NCBI GenBank assembly: GCA_964509425.1
Contig: CAZDWZ010000002.1
Span: forward strand, 474,766-538,765
Direction of reading: 5' to 3'
Length of the DNA: 64,000 nucleotides
Origin: CAZDWZ01 sp964509425
GTDB taxonomy: Bacteria; Bdellovibrionota_C; UBA2361; SZUA-149; CAZDWZ01
Positions 25,355 to 34,544 of this stretch are shown in pieces (the stretch's first letter is position 1; each line of letters begins with the position of its first letter). A program made the translations under genes and the position numbers. The notes under the pieces were generated by a model that ran no database searches, had not been told where the DNA came from, and was given only the letters and a program-made list of their open reading frames with translations.

Positions 25355-25554
25355 TGACCCCTCTTCCGTATTTTCCGCCGAATCTAACCGGATGTTTCGT
25401 CCGATGGATTTCGGGGAAAGTCACCTTGCAATAAAAACAAAAACCGTTGCAAATCCCTCTCTTACGAATCCGAGGTTTTTAATTGTTGCTTCTTAGTGAC
25501 CTCTAAGTAATTATTTTGTAAGCATTTTGATGCAACTTTGCTGCATTTAAAAAC

Positions 25555-25571
25555 ATAGGGGATTCCCCTAT
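25555..25571. promoter_or_regulatory. 17-bp dyad upstream of the tadE-like gene
   Basis: ATAGGGG-ATT-CCCCTAT is a perfect 7-bp inverted repeat in an A+T-rich promoter region. It ends 13 bases before the TadE start at 25585 and is also upstream of the divergent Hint gene. It could be an operator or overlap the ribosome site; AGGGGATT is the only purine-rich stretch near the start. Confidence 0.45.
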
Positions 25572-25584
25572 ATTCGACGAAAAC

Positions 25585-26154
25585 ATGCCCCCATTTGCCC
25601 TGAAAGAATGTCGACTAAATAATGCGGACTCTAAAGGCTCAGTCCTGATGGAGTTCGCTCTCGTGCTGCCGTTCATCTTTCTCCTCTTTATTGGAAGTGT
25701 GGAGTTCAGCAGGGGCCTTCGAGTCAAAGAAATGATGTCGGCCCTGGGAAGAGAAGCGGCAAGTCAGTCGTTTCGTCAATGCGGCGCCGATGAGTCGAAC
25801 AACGTTTGTACCCCAAATTTTTCAACGGCTGATGCGTGCCTCACTCGCGTCCAAGTGCAATCGTTTGGACTCGCGCAACTCGTGCTTTCGAATTCTGTTC
25901 CACTTCGTCTCAGCCTGAGCCTTTACCGATACGATGCGGACTCAGACACCATCTTTTCTATCGGACGAAGCAGGGATGCTCTGGGCGCTGTCGGTGAGTC
26001 GAAATTTAACACCCAAGCAATTCGAGACCAGTACTATTCATTGATTAAGACTCACAGAATAATCGCCATCTCCGAAGTGTACTACGATTTCTCACCGCTC
26101 TTTAGCGGCGGATGGTTGAAAGGCTCAACATTTTATGACGCTACGATCTACTGA
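25585..26154 (+). CDS. TadE-like pseudopilin
   Basis: A 189-residue protein with the TadE pattern: a short hydrophilic leader, SKGSVLMEFALVLPFIFLLF (about 17-36), with the Glu five residues into the helix as in type IV-like prepilins, then a periplasmic domain with a cysteine pair. TadE and TadF are processed by prepilin peptidase and act as minor pilins or anchors in the Tad system. The next gene overlaps it by 20 bases, so the two are coupled. Confidence 0.8.
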   Translation: MPPFALKECRLNNADSKGSVLMEFALVLPFIFLLFIGSVEFSRGLRVKEMMSALGREAASQSFRQCGADESNNVCTPNFSTADACLTRVQVQSFGLAQLVLSNSVPLRLSLSLYRYDADSDTIFSIGRSRDALGAVGESKFNTQAIRDQYYSLIKTHRIIAISEVYYDFSPLFSGGWLKGSTFYDATIY

Positions 26155-27709
26155 CATCCGTCTTCGGGATGACGAACGAGGGGTGTTTATTATCATCCTC
26201 GGCGGCATCATCGTCAGTATGTTCATTATTCTCTCGCTGGCGATCGACTCTGGCGGACTCTACAACGGCCAGCTTGCTACTCAAGCCGCTGCCGACGCCG
26301 CGGTGAGCGCAGGAGCAGCGCTCCTCGTCGAGCAAGGACTCTCCACTGCCGACGTTCCCGGTATTAAAGCTGCCATGGTACAAATGGCACATGCGAATCT
26401 CGCGCTAAAGCTCATTCCTCCTGATGCGATCCTTCCCATGCAACCCGATATCGATACGAGCGCGGGAACAGTCCACATAAAAATCTCCACGAACATTCGT
26501 CTGTGGATCCTCCGACTGCTTCCCGGCATGGCACAACTCGGGAGAGTGAACGCAGTCGCACGAGCGAGAGTTCGGCCCGCGGTAGTAAGCCTCATTCTCG
26601 ACACTTCATATTCGATGTGTTGCAGAACTGGTGGAGCACCCTGCAACCCCAGCGCCTCCTGTCCTATCGCGGGCTCAAAGCTGGAGGATCTCCAAATTGC
26701 CGTCAGCGCCTTCGTCGATCTTTTTGATCCAATCCGCGACAACATCAATCTCGTCGTGTACGCCCTCGGTGCGGAGGTGCTCGTTCCATTCAGGCCGCTC
26801 GGCGGCGGATTTCCGATGAATGAGATTAAAGTGCAAATCGCAAACCTCATACCGGGCGGAGCCACTAACCCGAGTGATGCCTTCATGCGTGCGTATCTTG
26901 ACGCAGCATCCGTGGGATTACACTCCCGCGTCGCGTACTTGAACTTTTCCGACGGAGCCCCGACTGCTGCTCGATTTTTTTGGGATAAAGATGTTCTCGA
27001 CCCGGTCGTTCGCGCAATGCATGAGAACAATGTACTCGGCTTCAGTTGGTCAACCTACGATTTTCTGAGCTGGGCGGTTTTTTCCGGTAATCCGGGTTCG
27101 TATCAGAGCATCCCATATTTCTTCGTTCGTACTCCATCGACGGAATGGGACCCCCGCCTCCATCGAGATGCGTATCCACCACCACAGGCAAACGTCATTC
27201 GGCGGGGACCACAAGCGCTCGGAGAATCCGTCGAGACATTCTCGAACTTGGCATCGAGCGTGAAGCTCCGTCTACCCGACGGCTCGTCGACCGGAGTTGG
27301 TGGAGCATGGGAGAGCGGGACATGGGATTGGTATACCTTCAGGTATCGCGAGGAGTACTTTAACTACGCACTAAAGATCGCTGACTTCGCGAGGACGCAG
27401 GGCGGTGCTTGGTACGCTATCGGTCTGGGTGACGCCGCGCCGATGACCCTCACCCCCACCGGGAGTATCGATCCGTATCAGAACGCGGATCAGGATTTCG
27501 ACCGCAAGGATATTTTTCTCACGCGGCTCGCGAACGACTCGTGCGGCTTAATTCGAGCGGATCCCAAATTTCCAGGCTTCGCGGACTACAACCAGCTCGC
27601 CGCAGACGGAAGACACGAAGGGCTTTATCTCTCGACTCCGGCTTCAGAGGAGCTAAGATCGATGTTCGGAACAATTGCGCGCCGGATTAAAATGCAACTC
27701 ATCGAATAA
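26135..27709 (+). CDS. TadG-like protein with von Willebrand A domain
   Basis: A 524-residue protein. The N-terminus has ERGVFIIILGGIIVSMFI, a TadG/TadE-type signal anchor, then the AAADAAVSAGAALL segment typical of putative Flp pilus assembly TadG. A VWA domain begins around residue 150 with the MIDAS motif DTSYSM, the Thr in GGATNPSDA (about 248) and the Asp in FSDGAPT (about 271). Metal-dependent adhesion through the VWA domain outside the inner membrane is the expected role. It overlaps the tadE-like gene and converges with a second TadE-like gene seven bases after its stop. Confidence 0.83.
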   Translation: MTLRSTDIRLRDDERGVFIIILGGIIVSMFIILSLAIDSGGLYNGQLATQAAADAAVSAGAALLVEQGLSTADVPGIKAAMVQMAHANLALKLIPPDAILPMQPDIDTSAGTVHIKISTNIRLWILRLLPGMAQLGRVNAVARARVRPAVVSLILDTSYSMCCRTGGAPCNPSASCPIAGSKLEDLQIAVSAFVDLFDPIRDNINLVVYALGAEVLVPFRPLGGGFPMNEIKVQIANLIPGGATNPSDAFMRAYLDAASVGLHSRVAYLNFSDGAPTAARFFWDKDVLDPVVRAMHENNVLGFSWSTYDFLSWAVFSGNPGSYQSIPYFFVRTPSTEWDPRLHRDAYPPPQANVIRRGPQALGESVETFSNLASSVKLRLPDGSSTGVGGAWESGTWDWYTFRYREEYFNYALKIADFARTQGGAWYAIGLGDAAPMTLTPTGSIDPYQNADQDFDRKDIFLTRLANDSCGLIRADPKFPGFADYNQLAADGRHEGLYLSTPASEELRSMFGTIARRIKMQLIE

Positions 27710-27715
27710 GCGCTC

Positions 27716-28177
27716 CTAGAAATATTCGTTCTTCGTGAGCGCCTCTCCTCGAATGGGGAAGTGGAAACGTCCGAGGAGAAACTGCCCCGGTACTGTTACG
27801 CGAACAAAGACGAAGTCCCCTGGACGCCCCGCATCATTCGAGACGCACATACGATCACGATAAATCGGACAGATATCAACTTGCTGCGGATCGATTCGCA
27901 GGCCGAAGGACGCTGATTCTGTAAGCGCAAAGCTCCGGACCGCCTGGGTCCGCGCTAGCCCCGCCGGAATGGTGCTTACCATCGCGAACCGTGCCGTTCT
28001 TGACGCCACATATTGAGTCGTCAGCGCGCGATACCCGACGATTACACACTCGATGGTGACGACGATGATGAGGAGGAATATTCCGGATACGAGCGCAGCT
28101 TCGATCATCACTGCGCCGGATTCCTTGGAGGCGCCGTTTGCCTGAGGGCGTAAGTGAGTGGCGGAAATCGCTGACAC
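27716..28177 (-). CDS. Second TadE-like pseudopilin
   Basis: A 153-residue protein with leader and helix KESGAVMIEAALVSGIFLLIIV (Gly-Ala cleavage point, Glu in the helix) followed by a periplasmic domain with two Cys. The pattern matches TadE/TadF-type minor pilins. It is transcribed opposite to the tadE-tadG pair and ends seven bases from tadG. An ATG at 28177 without a strong ribosome site is used; the next gene on this strand starts downstream of its stop at 27716, so it may be monocistronic. Confidence 0.75.
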   Translation of the reverse strand: MSAISATHLRPQANGASKESGAVMIEAALVSGIFLLIIVVTIECVIVGYRALTTQYVASRTARFAMVSTIPAGLARTQAVRSFALTESASFGLRIDPQQVDICPIYRDRMCVSNDAGRPGDFVFVRVTVPGQFLLGRFHFPIRGEALTKNEYF

Positions 28178-28203
28178 TGAAATCGTCTATGCCTCTCGCT
28201 TTT

Positions 28204-29478
28204 CTACCGGTAGAGCGCTTTAAAGCCCATCTCCTTCACGAGACCTTCCTTCTCGAGAAAAAGCCTCTGACTTTGCGCGATCATATCACTGAGATTTTCC
28301 GTATAAAGCCGACGTGGGCTCGATTTGTCCCAGAGATAGTAGGCAAGAGAGCCGGGAAAGGGGTTCAGCTCGTTGAAATACAGTTGACCATCCGCACCAT
28401 CTAGCATCCAGTCGAAACGGACGAGACCTCGGCAGCCGAGCGTGCGAAATGCAAGTTTTGCTAAATCAATCACACGTTTCTTTACTTCCGGATCGAGCTC
28501 CTGCGGATCGACGACTCGAACGAGCGACGCCATGCCTTGAACCTGACTCGGCCGGCCCTTCTTCCCTCCGCCGCCACGGAGATACTTATCTTCGTAGGTC
28601 AACACGCCGCTTTGAGAGTTCGGAATCTCGACCACTGATGCGACCGGCTCGTCTCCGTCGCGGACGGAGACGTTGATCTCGACCAGCTGAGTAACGCAGG
28701 GCTCCACTATCGCCTCGAGGTCGAAGCGAAACACTTTCATCAATGCCGCACCGAGATCCTCTGGCGCCATCACACGGCTCACGCCGATGCTCGAACCCAA
28801 GCTGCACGGTTTCACAAAGAGAGGAAATTTTTTCATCGCCGGGTTCTCGAGCACCCGATCACATACTTTTCTTATACCCGCACGGAGCTCGTCTTTGTGA
28901 ACGACAACTGCCGGGAGTACTGGAATCCCTCGATCCTTAAGCACCACCTTGCAGAACATCTTGTTCATTGAGACCGAGGAGGCGAGTACTCCACACCCGA
29001 CGTAAGGAACGCTCGCCATTTCGAACAGACCTTGGATGCATCCGTCCTCACCGAACTGACCATGGAAGGCAGGAAAGTAGACATCCACCGGTACTTTATC
29101 GCCGACGGAGAGATCACTCTTCTGCGGCGCCGATATGACAGTCATTCCTCCCATTCCGGGAATCGGCATAAGTGCGACCTCCGCGACCTCGCGAGTCGAC
29201 CCAGGAAGGCGCTTGTAGAAATCTCGATTGAGAAGCTCTGTTCCCGTGAACCACTTTCCGGTGATCGAAATATAAACCGGCACCGGCTCGTACTTTACGA
29301 CGTCGAGAGCGGAAATGATCTCGAGCGCAGTGATCACCGAAATCTCGTGTTCAACAGATCTGCCGCCGAAGAGTACCGCAACCCTCGTTCTCGGCGGGAC
29401 CGCCGCCTCTCGATGGCCCGTCGAATTCACGTTTGTCTGGTCCGTGTATGCGCCATTTGAAACAACTGAAGTTTCCAT
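28204..29478 (-). CDS. ddl: D-alanine--D-alanine ligase
   Basis: A 424-residue ATP-grasp enzyme that joins two D-alanines for peptidoglycan. Family signatures: VAVLFGGRSVEHEISV (about 30), KPCSLGSSIGVSRV (ATP-grasp lysine and loop, about 200), FDWMLDG and FNELNPFPGSLAYY near the C-terminus with metal-binding Glu and Asn. The N-terminus carries about 30 extra residues. The ATG at 29478 overlaps the TGA of the MurF gene (TGATG); a GTG one codon earlier is possible. It is the last gene of a seven-gene minus-strand unit and works directly before MurF in the pathway. Confidence 0.93.
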   Translation of the reverse strand: METSVVSNGAYTDQTNVNSTGHREAAVPPRTRVAVLFGGRSVEHEISVITALEIISALDVVKYEPVPVYISITGKWFTGTELLNRDFYKRLPGSTREVAEVALMPIPGMGGMTVISAPQKSDLSVGDKVPVDVYFPAFHGQFGEDGCIQGLFEMASVPYVGCGVLASSVSMNKMFCKVVLKDRGIPVLPAVVVHKDELRAGIRKVCDRVLENPAMKKFPLFVKPCSLGSSIGVSRVMAPEDLGAALMKVFRFDLEAIVEPCVTQLVEINVSVRDGDEPVASVVEIPNSQSGVLTYEDKYLRGGGGKKGRPSQVQGMASLVRVVDPQELDPEVKKRVIDLAKLAFRTLGCRGLVRFDWMLDGADGQLYFNELNPFPGSLAYYLWDKSSPRRLYTENLSDMIAQSQRLFLEKEGLVKEMGFKALYR

Positions 29479-31127
29479 CACAGACTCAACCTCGTTTCAT
29501 ATAAATCAGGGAGATCGTTCTCGATAAGCACGACATCTGAAGCCCCTTCAATTCGAGAGAGCTGAGCAAACGCGTTCTCTCGATTTTCGCACTCGACAAT
29601 CTTCTCCGCATTCAAGGAAGTTTCCCCGTTACTTCCCTGCCGAAGACCTTGCAGCCAGGCGTCGCGATTCGTCTTCCCGACGAGAAGCACATAATCGCAA
29701 ACTTTCGCCGCCTCGACCGCGACCCGTTTGTTCTCCTCAAACTGACGCTCTCCCAGCTCAATCATTCCGGGAGTGACCAAAATGCGCCGCGCGCCGGGCA
29801 TCTCGCGAAGCGCTTCGAGTGCCGTCAAGAAGCCGTCCGGATTCGAGTTGTAGGCATCACGGAGATGAATCGCCTGCCCGACCTTCTTCAGCTCGAGACG
29901 ATTGTCGACGGGTGACAGTGTTTGAATCGCGGTCAGCACCGTTTCAGGATCGCCGCCGATTGCGCACGCCATGGTGAAAGAGGCGAGGATATTCGACACC
30001 GCAGCCCGACCGATCAGCGGGGTCTTCGCCGGATACGACTTTCCTTTCCAAAGGACAGTGAACAAACTTCCTTCTGGCGTTATTTTGAGATCTGACCCGA
30101 AACAATCAAGATGTCCTGCTGATTGCTCAAGTCCATAAATAAATACTCGCCGATCGCTGAACTCGGATGCCATTCGTCTGGTTCCCGGGTTATCACCGTT
30201 CAAGACAAGAATCCCTCCGATCGGAACCGCTCGCGGCAGCTCGGACTTCGCGATGTGGACATTCTCAATACTCCCGAAACGATCGAGGTGCATCGGTCCG
30301 ACAGCTGTGACGATGGCGGCGTCAACCGGGAAGTGATCGAGCGTCTTTTGAATGGAGCCTATTTGATACGCTCCCATCTCCAGCACGGCGTAGGGCGTGG
30401 TCCGATGAAGCTTCTCTCTCACGTCGCGGACGATCCCGAGCAGCGCATTCACCCCCTTGGGCGGAAAATACGTGGGGCCAACTGAGAGCTGCATAATCTG
30501 CCCGAGGTAGTTCTTCGTGCTTGTCTTCCCCCAGCTCCCCGTAATGCCGATGGTGAACGGACGAATCTCGGCGTATTTCTTGCGCGCCTCGGCGATGAAC
30601 CGTTCGTTGATGGCTTCTTCCTCCGGGTCAAGCATCCGTTTTGCAGCAACTAAAAAAAAGGGAATTGCCTGGAACAGGCCGAGCAACACGAGCCAGCACC
30701 AACCGATCTTTCCGCGAAGCGGAAGAATCGCGATGAAAAAAATCGCGACGAGAAAAACAAGGGTGATCAATTCGAGAGCCACACGGTAGAGCCTTGTCGC
30801 GCGCTCGGTCATATTGAGGCGAATCTTTCCGCTCTTCCTCGGATCGCCTTCCCCGAATCCAACTCCGCCGACGGCCACGGATCCGGCGAGACTCACCAAC
30901 CCAACGCCCGTCAGGCCGAAGACTCGAAGGACGAAGATTAGGATCGCGGAAATCGCCGCTATTCTTGACCCCTTGGTGTCGTGCGCTTTATTCGCCGTCA
31001 GCCAGTCGAGGAACCGGTCTTCTTTATATTCTTCCTGCTGGAAGAACCGTAGATAGGTGAGAAGCCTCCGGGAGGAAAAGTAGATTCCCGAGACTCCGGC
31101 CAATGTCATCAGTAAGCTGTCGTTCAT
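29478..31127 (-). CDS. murF: MurF-like Mur ligase with N-terminal membrane domain
   Basis: A 549-residue protein. The C-terminal ~380 residues are a Mur ligase: GITGSWGKTSTKNYL (P-loop), LEMGAYQIGSIQ, GPMHLDRFGSIENVHIAKSEL and NGDNPGTRRM, with the late RDAYNSNPDGF motif typical of MurF, which adds D-Ala-D-Ala to UDP-MurNAc-tripeptide. The first ~165 residues hold about four hydrophobic helices, which standard MurF lacks, so this enzyme is tied to the inner membrane. Its position just before ddl supports the MurF assignment. Whether it is the housekeeping MurF or a relative acting on a lipid-linked or other substrate is open. Confidence 0.8.
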   Translation of the reverse strand: MNDSLLMTLAGVSGIYFSSRRLLTYLRFFQQEEYKEDRFLDWLTANKAHDTKGSRIAAISAILIFVLRVFGLTGVGLVSLAGSVAVGGVGFGEGDPRKSGKIRLNMTERATRLYRVALELITLVFLVAIFFIAILPLRGKIGWCWLVLLGLFQAIPFFLVAAKRMLDPEEEAINERFIAEARKKYAEIRPFTIGITGSWGKTSTKNYLGQIMQLSVGPTYFPPKGVNALLGIVRDVREKLHRTTPYAVLEMGAYQIGSIQKTLDHFPVDAAIVTAVGPMHLDRFGSIENVHIAKSELPRAVPIGGILVLNGDNPGTRRMASEFSDRRVFIYGLEQSAGHLDCFGSDLKITPEGSLFTVLWKGKSYPAKTPLIGRAAVSNILASFTMACAIGGDPETVLTAIQTLSPVDNRLELKKVGQAIHLRDAYNSNPDGFLTALEALREMPGARRILVTPGMIELGERQFEENKRVAVEAAKVCDYVLLVGKTNRDAWLQGLRQGSNGETSLNAEKIVECENRENAFAQLSRIEGASDVVLIENDLPDLYETRLSL

Positions 31128-31137
31128 AGAATTCGGG

Positions 31138-31974
31138 TTACATTTTTCCGTTTAGAGGAGAAGCTCCTTGAGAGGCTGCCGCACGAGCCGGTTCGGTATT
31201 CGGCTTTCCGCCGATGCCAAAGAAGGGCGCTATATAATAGGCGCACAAATGAAAACCCGCCTCGGAAAAAGGCTCGTGGCCCTTTCCAAAAAGAGTGACG
31301 AGCTTTGCCTTCGGTAAAATCTTCAAGAGTCGTTCGGCGATATTGATCCTCGTCTCGGTGTCTTGGTCGCCCCAAAGCAGGAGCGTATCCGCCTGAACCT
31401 TCTTCATTTCCTCGCTGAAGTCTTCATTCACGATGCGGACGAAAACGCGGCGAAGTGCGCCGTCAGAAGTCTTGTAATCAGCCGAGGCAAACTTCGGAAT
31501 GAAGTAATCGTGATACCAGCGGATACCGAAGGTGTTCTGAATGAATTTCAGAATCTTCCCAATCCGCAGGATTGCCGCGAAGCGAAACTTCTCCCGGCCG
31601 GTGCGAAGCGGCCGTAGCGCCGAGGCATTCATGAGCACAAGCTTCCGAATCCGGTCCGGGTGCGAGCTCGAAAGCACAGCTCCGATCTTTCCGCCGAATG
31701 AATGCCCGACGAGATCGACCTGCTTCAACCCTTGCTCGTCAAGATATTGCACGATGCGTTCCGCGTATTCTCTCGTCCCCCACGATTCGTCGGGAACACT
31801 TGATTCGCCATAACCGGGAAGGTCGACGAGATGGACCTCGGTATACGGCGCGAGCAGTTCACCGAGAGGCTTCAACGCCCACAAGTTGTGTCTCCATCCG
31901 TGGAGAAGAACCACCGGGGTCCTCCCGGGCGAGGGCGCGCCAATTTTTACAACATTGAGCGAAACTGTATTCAC
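31138..31974 (-). CDS. Alpha/beta hydrolase
   Basis: A 278-residue hydrolase with the oxyanion-loop HGWRHNLW (about 26), the nucleophile elbow GHSFGG (about 92), an acid in WGDQD and the His in GKGHEPF near the C-terminus, so the triad is complete. The GTG at 31974 was chosen because it has GGAG seven bases upstream and gives a normal hydrolase N-terminus; longer frames run into the permease gene. The C-terminal tail is Ala/Pro-rich. The substrate is unknown. It sits ten bases before the MurF start, inside an operon with an ABC exporter. Confidence 0.8.
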   Translation of the reverse strand: MNTVSLNVVKIGAPSPGRTPVVLLHGWRHNLWALKPLGELLAPYTEVHLVDLPGYGESSVPDESWGTREYAERIVQYLDEQGLKQVDLVGHSFGGKIGAVLSSSHPDRIRKLVLMNASALRPLRTGREKFRFAAILRIGKILKFIQNTFGIRWYHDYFIPKFASADYKTSDGALRRVFVRIVNEDFSEEMKKVQADTLLLWGDQDTETRINIAERLLKILPKAKLVTLFGKGHEPFSEAGFHLCAYYIAPFFGIGGKPNTEPARAAASQGASPLNGKM

Positions 31975-32071
31975 GGCGGTACTCCGGAAACTAAACGAGG
32001 GCGATTTCAAAAAATAGACGATTGAGCATTGATTTTCATACTCGAGACAGCAAGCAAGCGAAAGGATAACG

Positions 32072-33817
32072 CTACTCGCGGCGGCGCTCAAGTTCTCTCT
32101 CACCGAGTTCGAGACAGAACCGAGTTACAAAGAAGTTCAAATAGAAGAGGAGTGTCATCAATCCGATAACAACGACGATATATTCCCCGTCGCTCATCAT
32201 CGCTTCGGTAATTGTGTAATGGCGGACGACGAGGAGGATAGCGAGAATCCCGGTGCTTAGACTCACCAGACCCACCGCCGCGAGCATATACACCAAGCTC
32301 CCGAAGCTCGCCGCGAGTTGAGACGGATGCTCCCATTGGAAATTTGCGAAATACGCACCGAGCCCGATTCCCAAACCGACAACCCCGTAACAGACACAGG
32401 TTGTTGAGAAAATCTTCATGGCGACGAGTCCCCATCCACCACCGATTGCAAGCACGCCCGCCCCAAACAACACGCAGAGGACTGCGGTTATCGGTAAGAG
32501 CCATGCGATGAATTTTCCCCAGAGAATCTGGCGAACTTCAAGCGGCGAGGTTTGGAGGATCCAATACGAAGAGCCTTCGAGGGATAAACTTTGAAACACA
32601 AACCTTGTCCCCACGGCCGCTATCAAGAAGGATTCGATGTATGAATTGAGCAAGGTCGAAAAGATGCTCCACCAGACCTTTCGTTCCGGCGGCAGGCCGG
32701 TCTGTAAACCTTGGATGAATCGGAAATTGTAAAAGTAGAGAACGCAGATTCCGCTCAAGAGCAGCAGCTGAAAGAGCTGCGTCGCGTCACGGCTGAAGCT
32801 CTTATACTCCTTCACGATCAAGGCGCGAAAACCGCGACTGAAAGGTCGCAGAAAGAAGCCTGCCCATGTGCTGCTTCCGACTCTCACAGAGACATGCCGC
32901 TGCTGGTGACTCCCGGTCTTCGAGTACGCTTCGAAATGCCAGAGATACATGACGAGAAACGAGAGAATCGCGAGGAAGCCGGAGACGGAGTAGAGAAGGA
33001 GCAAATACGGGAGCACCCCTCCTTTTGTGGGGAGAAGCATCTCGCTCAAGCTCGTTGATACCCAATACGAAGGCAGCCAGATCGCGTTCGGGATTGAGAG
33101 GATGGCGACCAGTCGAATGACGTCATCGAGGGTCCCCATCGAGAATTCAGCTTCGCTCCGAAAGAGCGTGTTCCCCAGCAGAACGATACCGAAGACAACG
33201 AGAGCTGTGAGCAGTCGCCGCGTCCATCGCGTTTGTCCAAGCGGCACGAACCGCCCGTAGACGGTTACGACTATCTGGAGCACGGCGGTTGGGATGAAGA
33301 AGTATGGAGGCAAGACGAGCGCGATGAGGGAGTAAAAACGATAGTCCGCGCCATAATACCGGCCGTAGGAGACGAGAGCGGGGATCAAGAAGATGATTGT
33401 GATCCAGGAAGAGCTCAGCAACACATCCAACGTCTTTCCGACGAAAAATTTTATCGGCCGGAGCGGCGATGACAGCATGAGGTCGAGATCTTGCGAAAGA
33501 TACAGCGAGGCGATGGCCGTTGCGCCGTTTGAGAGAAAAAGCATGAACATGAGGTAGACAAAGATCAGGCCGAGCGGGAGAGACGGCGGGAGATAGACGA
33601 ACGCCTTATCCGCTTCCGCCTGGCCGAGCATCCAGAACATGCCTCGGTAAATGCCGTACATCACGGCAAGACCAAACGCGATCAGGAACCCGTCGCGGAA
33701 TTTTGCGGTCGCCGGCCGGGCACTCTGTCTCCAATGATTCCGCACCGAGAGGAACTTGGGCCGGAGCAGCAACAACAGTCCGCTTAAGGCGGTTTCACTA
33801 TTCCATGGCCTGCTCAC
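32072..33817 (-). CDS. ABC transporter permease, large exporter-like subunit
   Basis: A 581-residue membrane protein with about twelve helices in two halves separated by a hydrophilic loop containing ALIVKEYKSFSRD. LYLSQDLDLMLSSPL in the first half resembles the putative ABC exporter family found next to ATPases of this kind. No ATPase domain is present; the preceding gene encodes it. GTG at 33817 has GGGAGG at six bases; a GTG two codons earlier touches the ribosome site and is less likely. It overlaps the ATPase gene by 20 bases. Cargo unknown. Confidence 0.78.
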   Translation of the reverse strand: MSRPWNSETALSGLLLLLRPKFLSVRNHWRQSARPATAKFRDGFLIAFGLAVMYGIYRGMFWMLGQAEADKAFVYLPPSLPLGLIFVYLMFMLFLSNGATAIASLYLSQDLDLMLSSPLRPIKFFVGKTLDVLLSSSWITIIFLIPALVSYGRYYGADYRFYSLIALVLPPYFFIPTAVLQIVVTVYGRFVPLGQTRWTRRLLTALVVFGIVLLGNTLFRSEAEFSMGTLDDVIRLVAILSIPNAIWLPSYWVSTSLSEMLLPTKGGVLPYLLLLYSVSGFLAILSFLVMYLWHFEAYSKTGSHQQRHVSVRVGSSTWAGFFLRPFSRGFRALIVKEYKSFSRDATQLFQLLLLSGICVLYFYNFRFIQGLQTGLPPERKVWWSIFSTLLNSYIESFLIAAVGTRFVFQSLSLEGSSYWILQTSPLEVRQILWGKFIAWLLPITAVLCVLFGAGVLAIGGGWGLVAMKIFSTTCVCYGVVGLGIGLGAYFANFQWEHPSQLAASFGSLVYMLAAVGLVSLSTGILAILLVVRHYTITEAMMSDGEYIVVVIGLMTLLFYLNFFVTRFCLELGERELERRRE

Positions 33818-34544
33818 CGGCACCCTCCCAGGTCAATTCAAGGAATATTTCCTCGAGGCGTTCATGCCGGATGTGGCTTAAAGATTTGAACTCGGAAAGC
33901 GTGCCTATGGCGACCAGCGCACCGCGCTGCATGATCCCGAGCCGATCACAGAGCTCCTCGGCGACGTTCAACGAATGTGTCGAAAGGAGAATCGACATTC
34001 CCTCTTCCGCATACCTTCTGAAGAGGCCCTTTAGGAGTTTGGCGCCTCTCGGATCGAGACCGACCATTGGTTCGTCGACGATGAGCACCTTTGGACGATG
34101 AATGAGTGCGGCGCAGACCGCGAGTCGCTGCTTCATTCCGTGAGAATATCCGCCGATGAGGTCGTGCCGCCGCTCGAATAGCGAGTAGCTCCGGAGAAGC
34201 TCTTCCACTCTTACCTCAATCTGATCCTCGTCCACTTCGCGGAGGTCTGCGACGAAGCGCAGGAACTCTTCGGCAGTGAGCGCGTTATAGAGGTAGGGTC
34301 TGTCGGGAATGTATCCCGTCACGGACTTCGCTTCGCGAGGGTGCTCGGCCATGTCGAGCCCGGCAATCGAGATTTTCCCCGTCGTTGGTTTCAGCACACC
34401 CGTGAGCATCCGAATCGTCGTCGTTTTCCCAGCACCGTTTGCTCCCAAGAAACCGAAAATTTGTCCGGCCGGGACGGAGAATGAAATGTCGTTCACCGCC
34501 AAATAGGAGCCGTATTTCTTGCTGAGATTCTGAACTTCGATCAT
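33798..34544 (-). CDS. ABC transporter ATP-binding protein
   Basis: A 248-residue ATPase: Walker A GANGAGKTT (about 38), Q-loop region, signature SHGMKQRL (a variant of LSGGQ with Ser-His-Gly-Met-Lys-Gln), Walker B VLIVDEP, D-loop GLDPRGA and the switch His in STHSL. It belongs to the ABC-2/CcmA-like exporter group. The ATG at 34544 with GGAG upstream is clear; it overlaps the previous gene by four bases. The partner permease follows at once. Confidence 0.92.
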   Translation of the reverse strand: MIEVQNLSKKYGSYLAVNDISFSVPAGQIFGFLGANGAGKTTTIRMLTGVLKPTTGKISIAGLDMAEHPREAKSVTGYIPDRPYLYNALTAEEFLRFVADLREVDEDQIEVRVEELLRSYSLFERRHDLIGGYSHGMKQRLAVCAALIHRPKVLIVDEPMVGLDPRGAKLLKGLFRRYAEEGMSILLSTHSLNVAEELCDRLGIMQRGALVAIGTLSEFKSLSHIRHERLEEIFLELTWEGAGEQAME

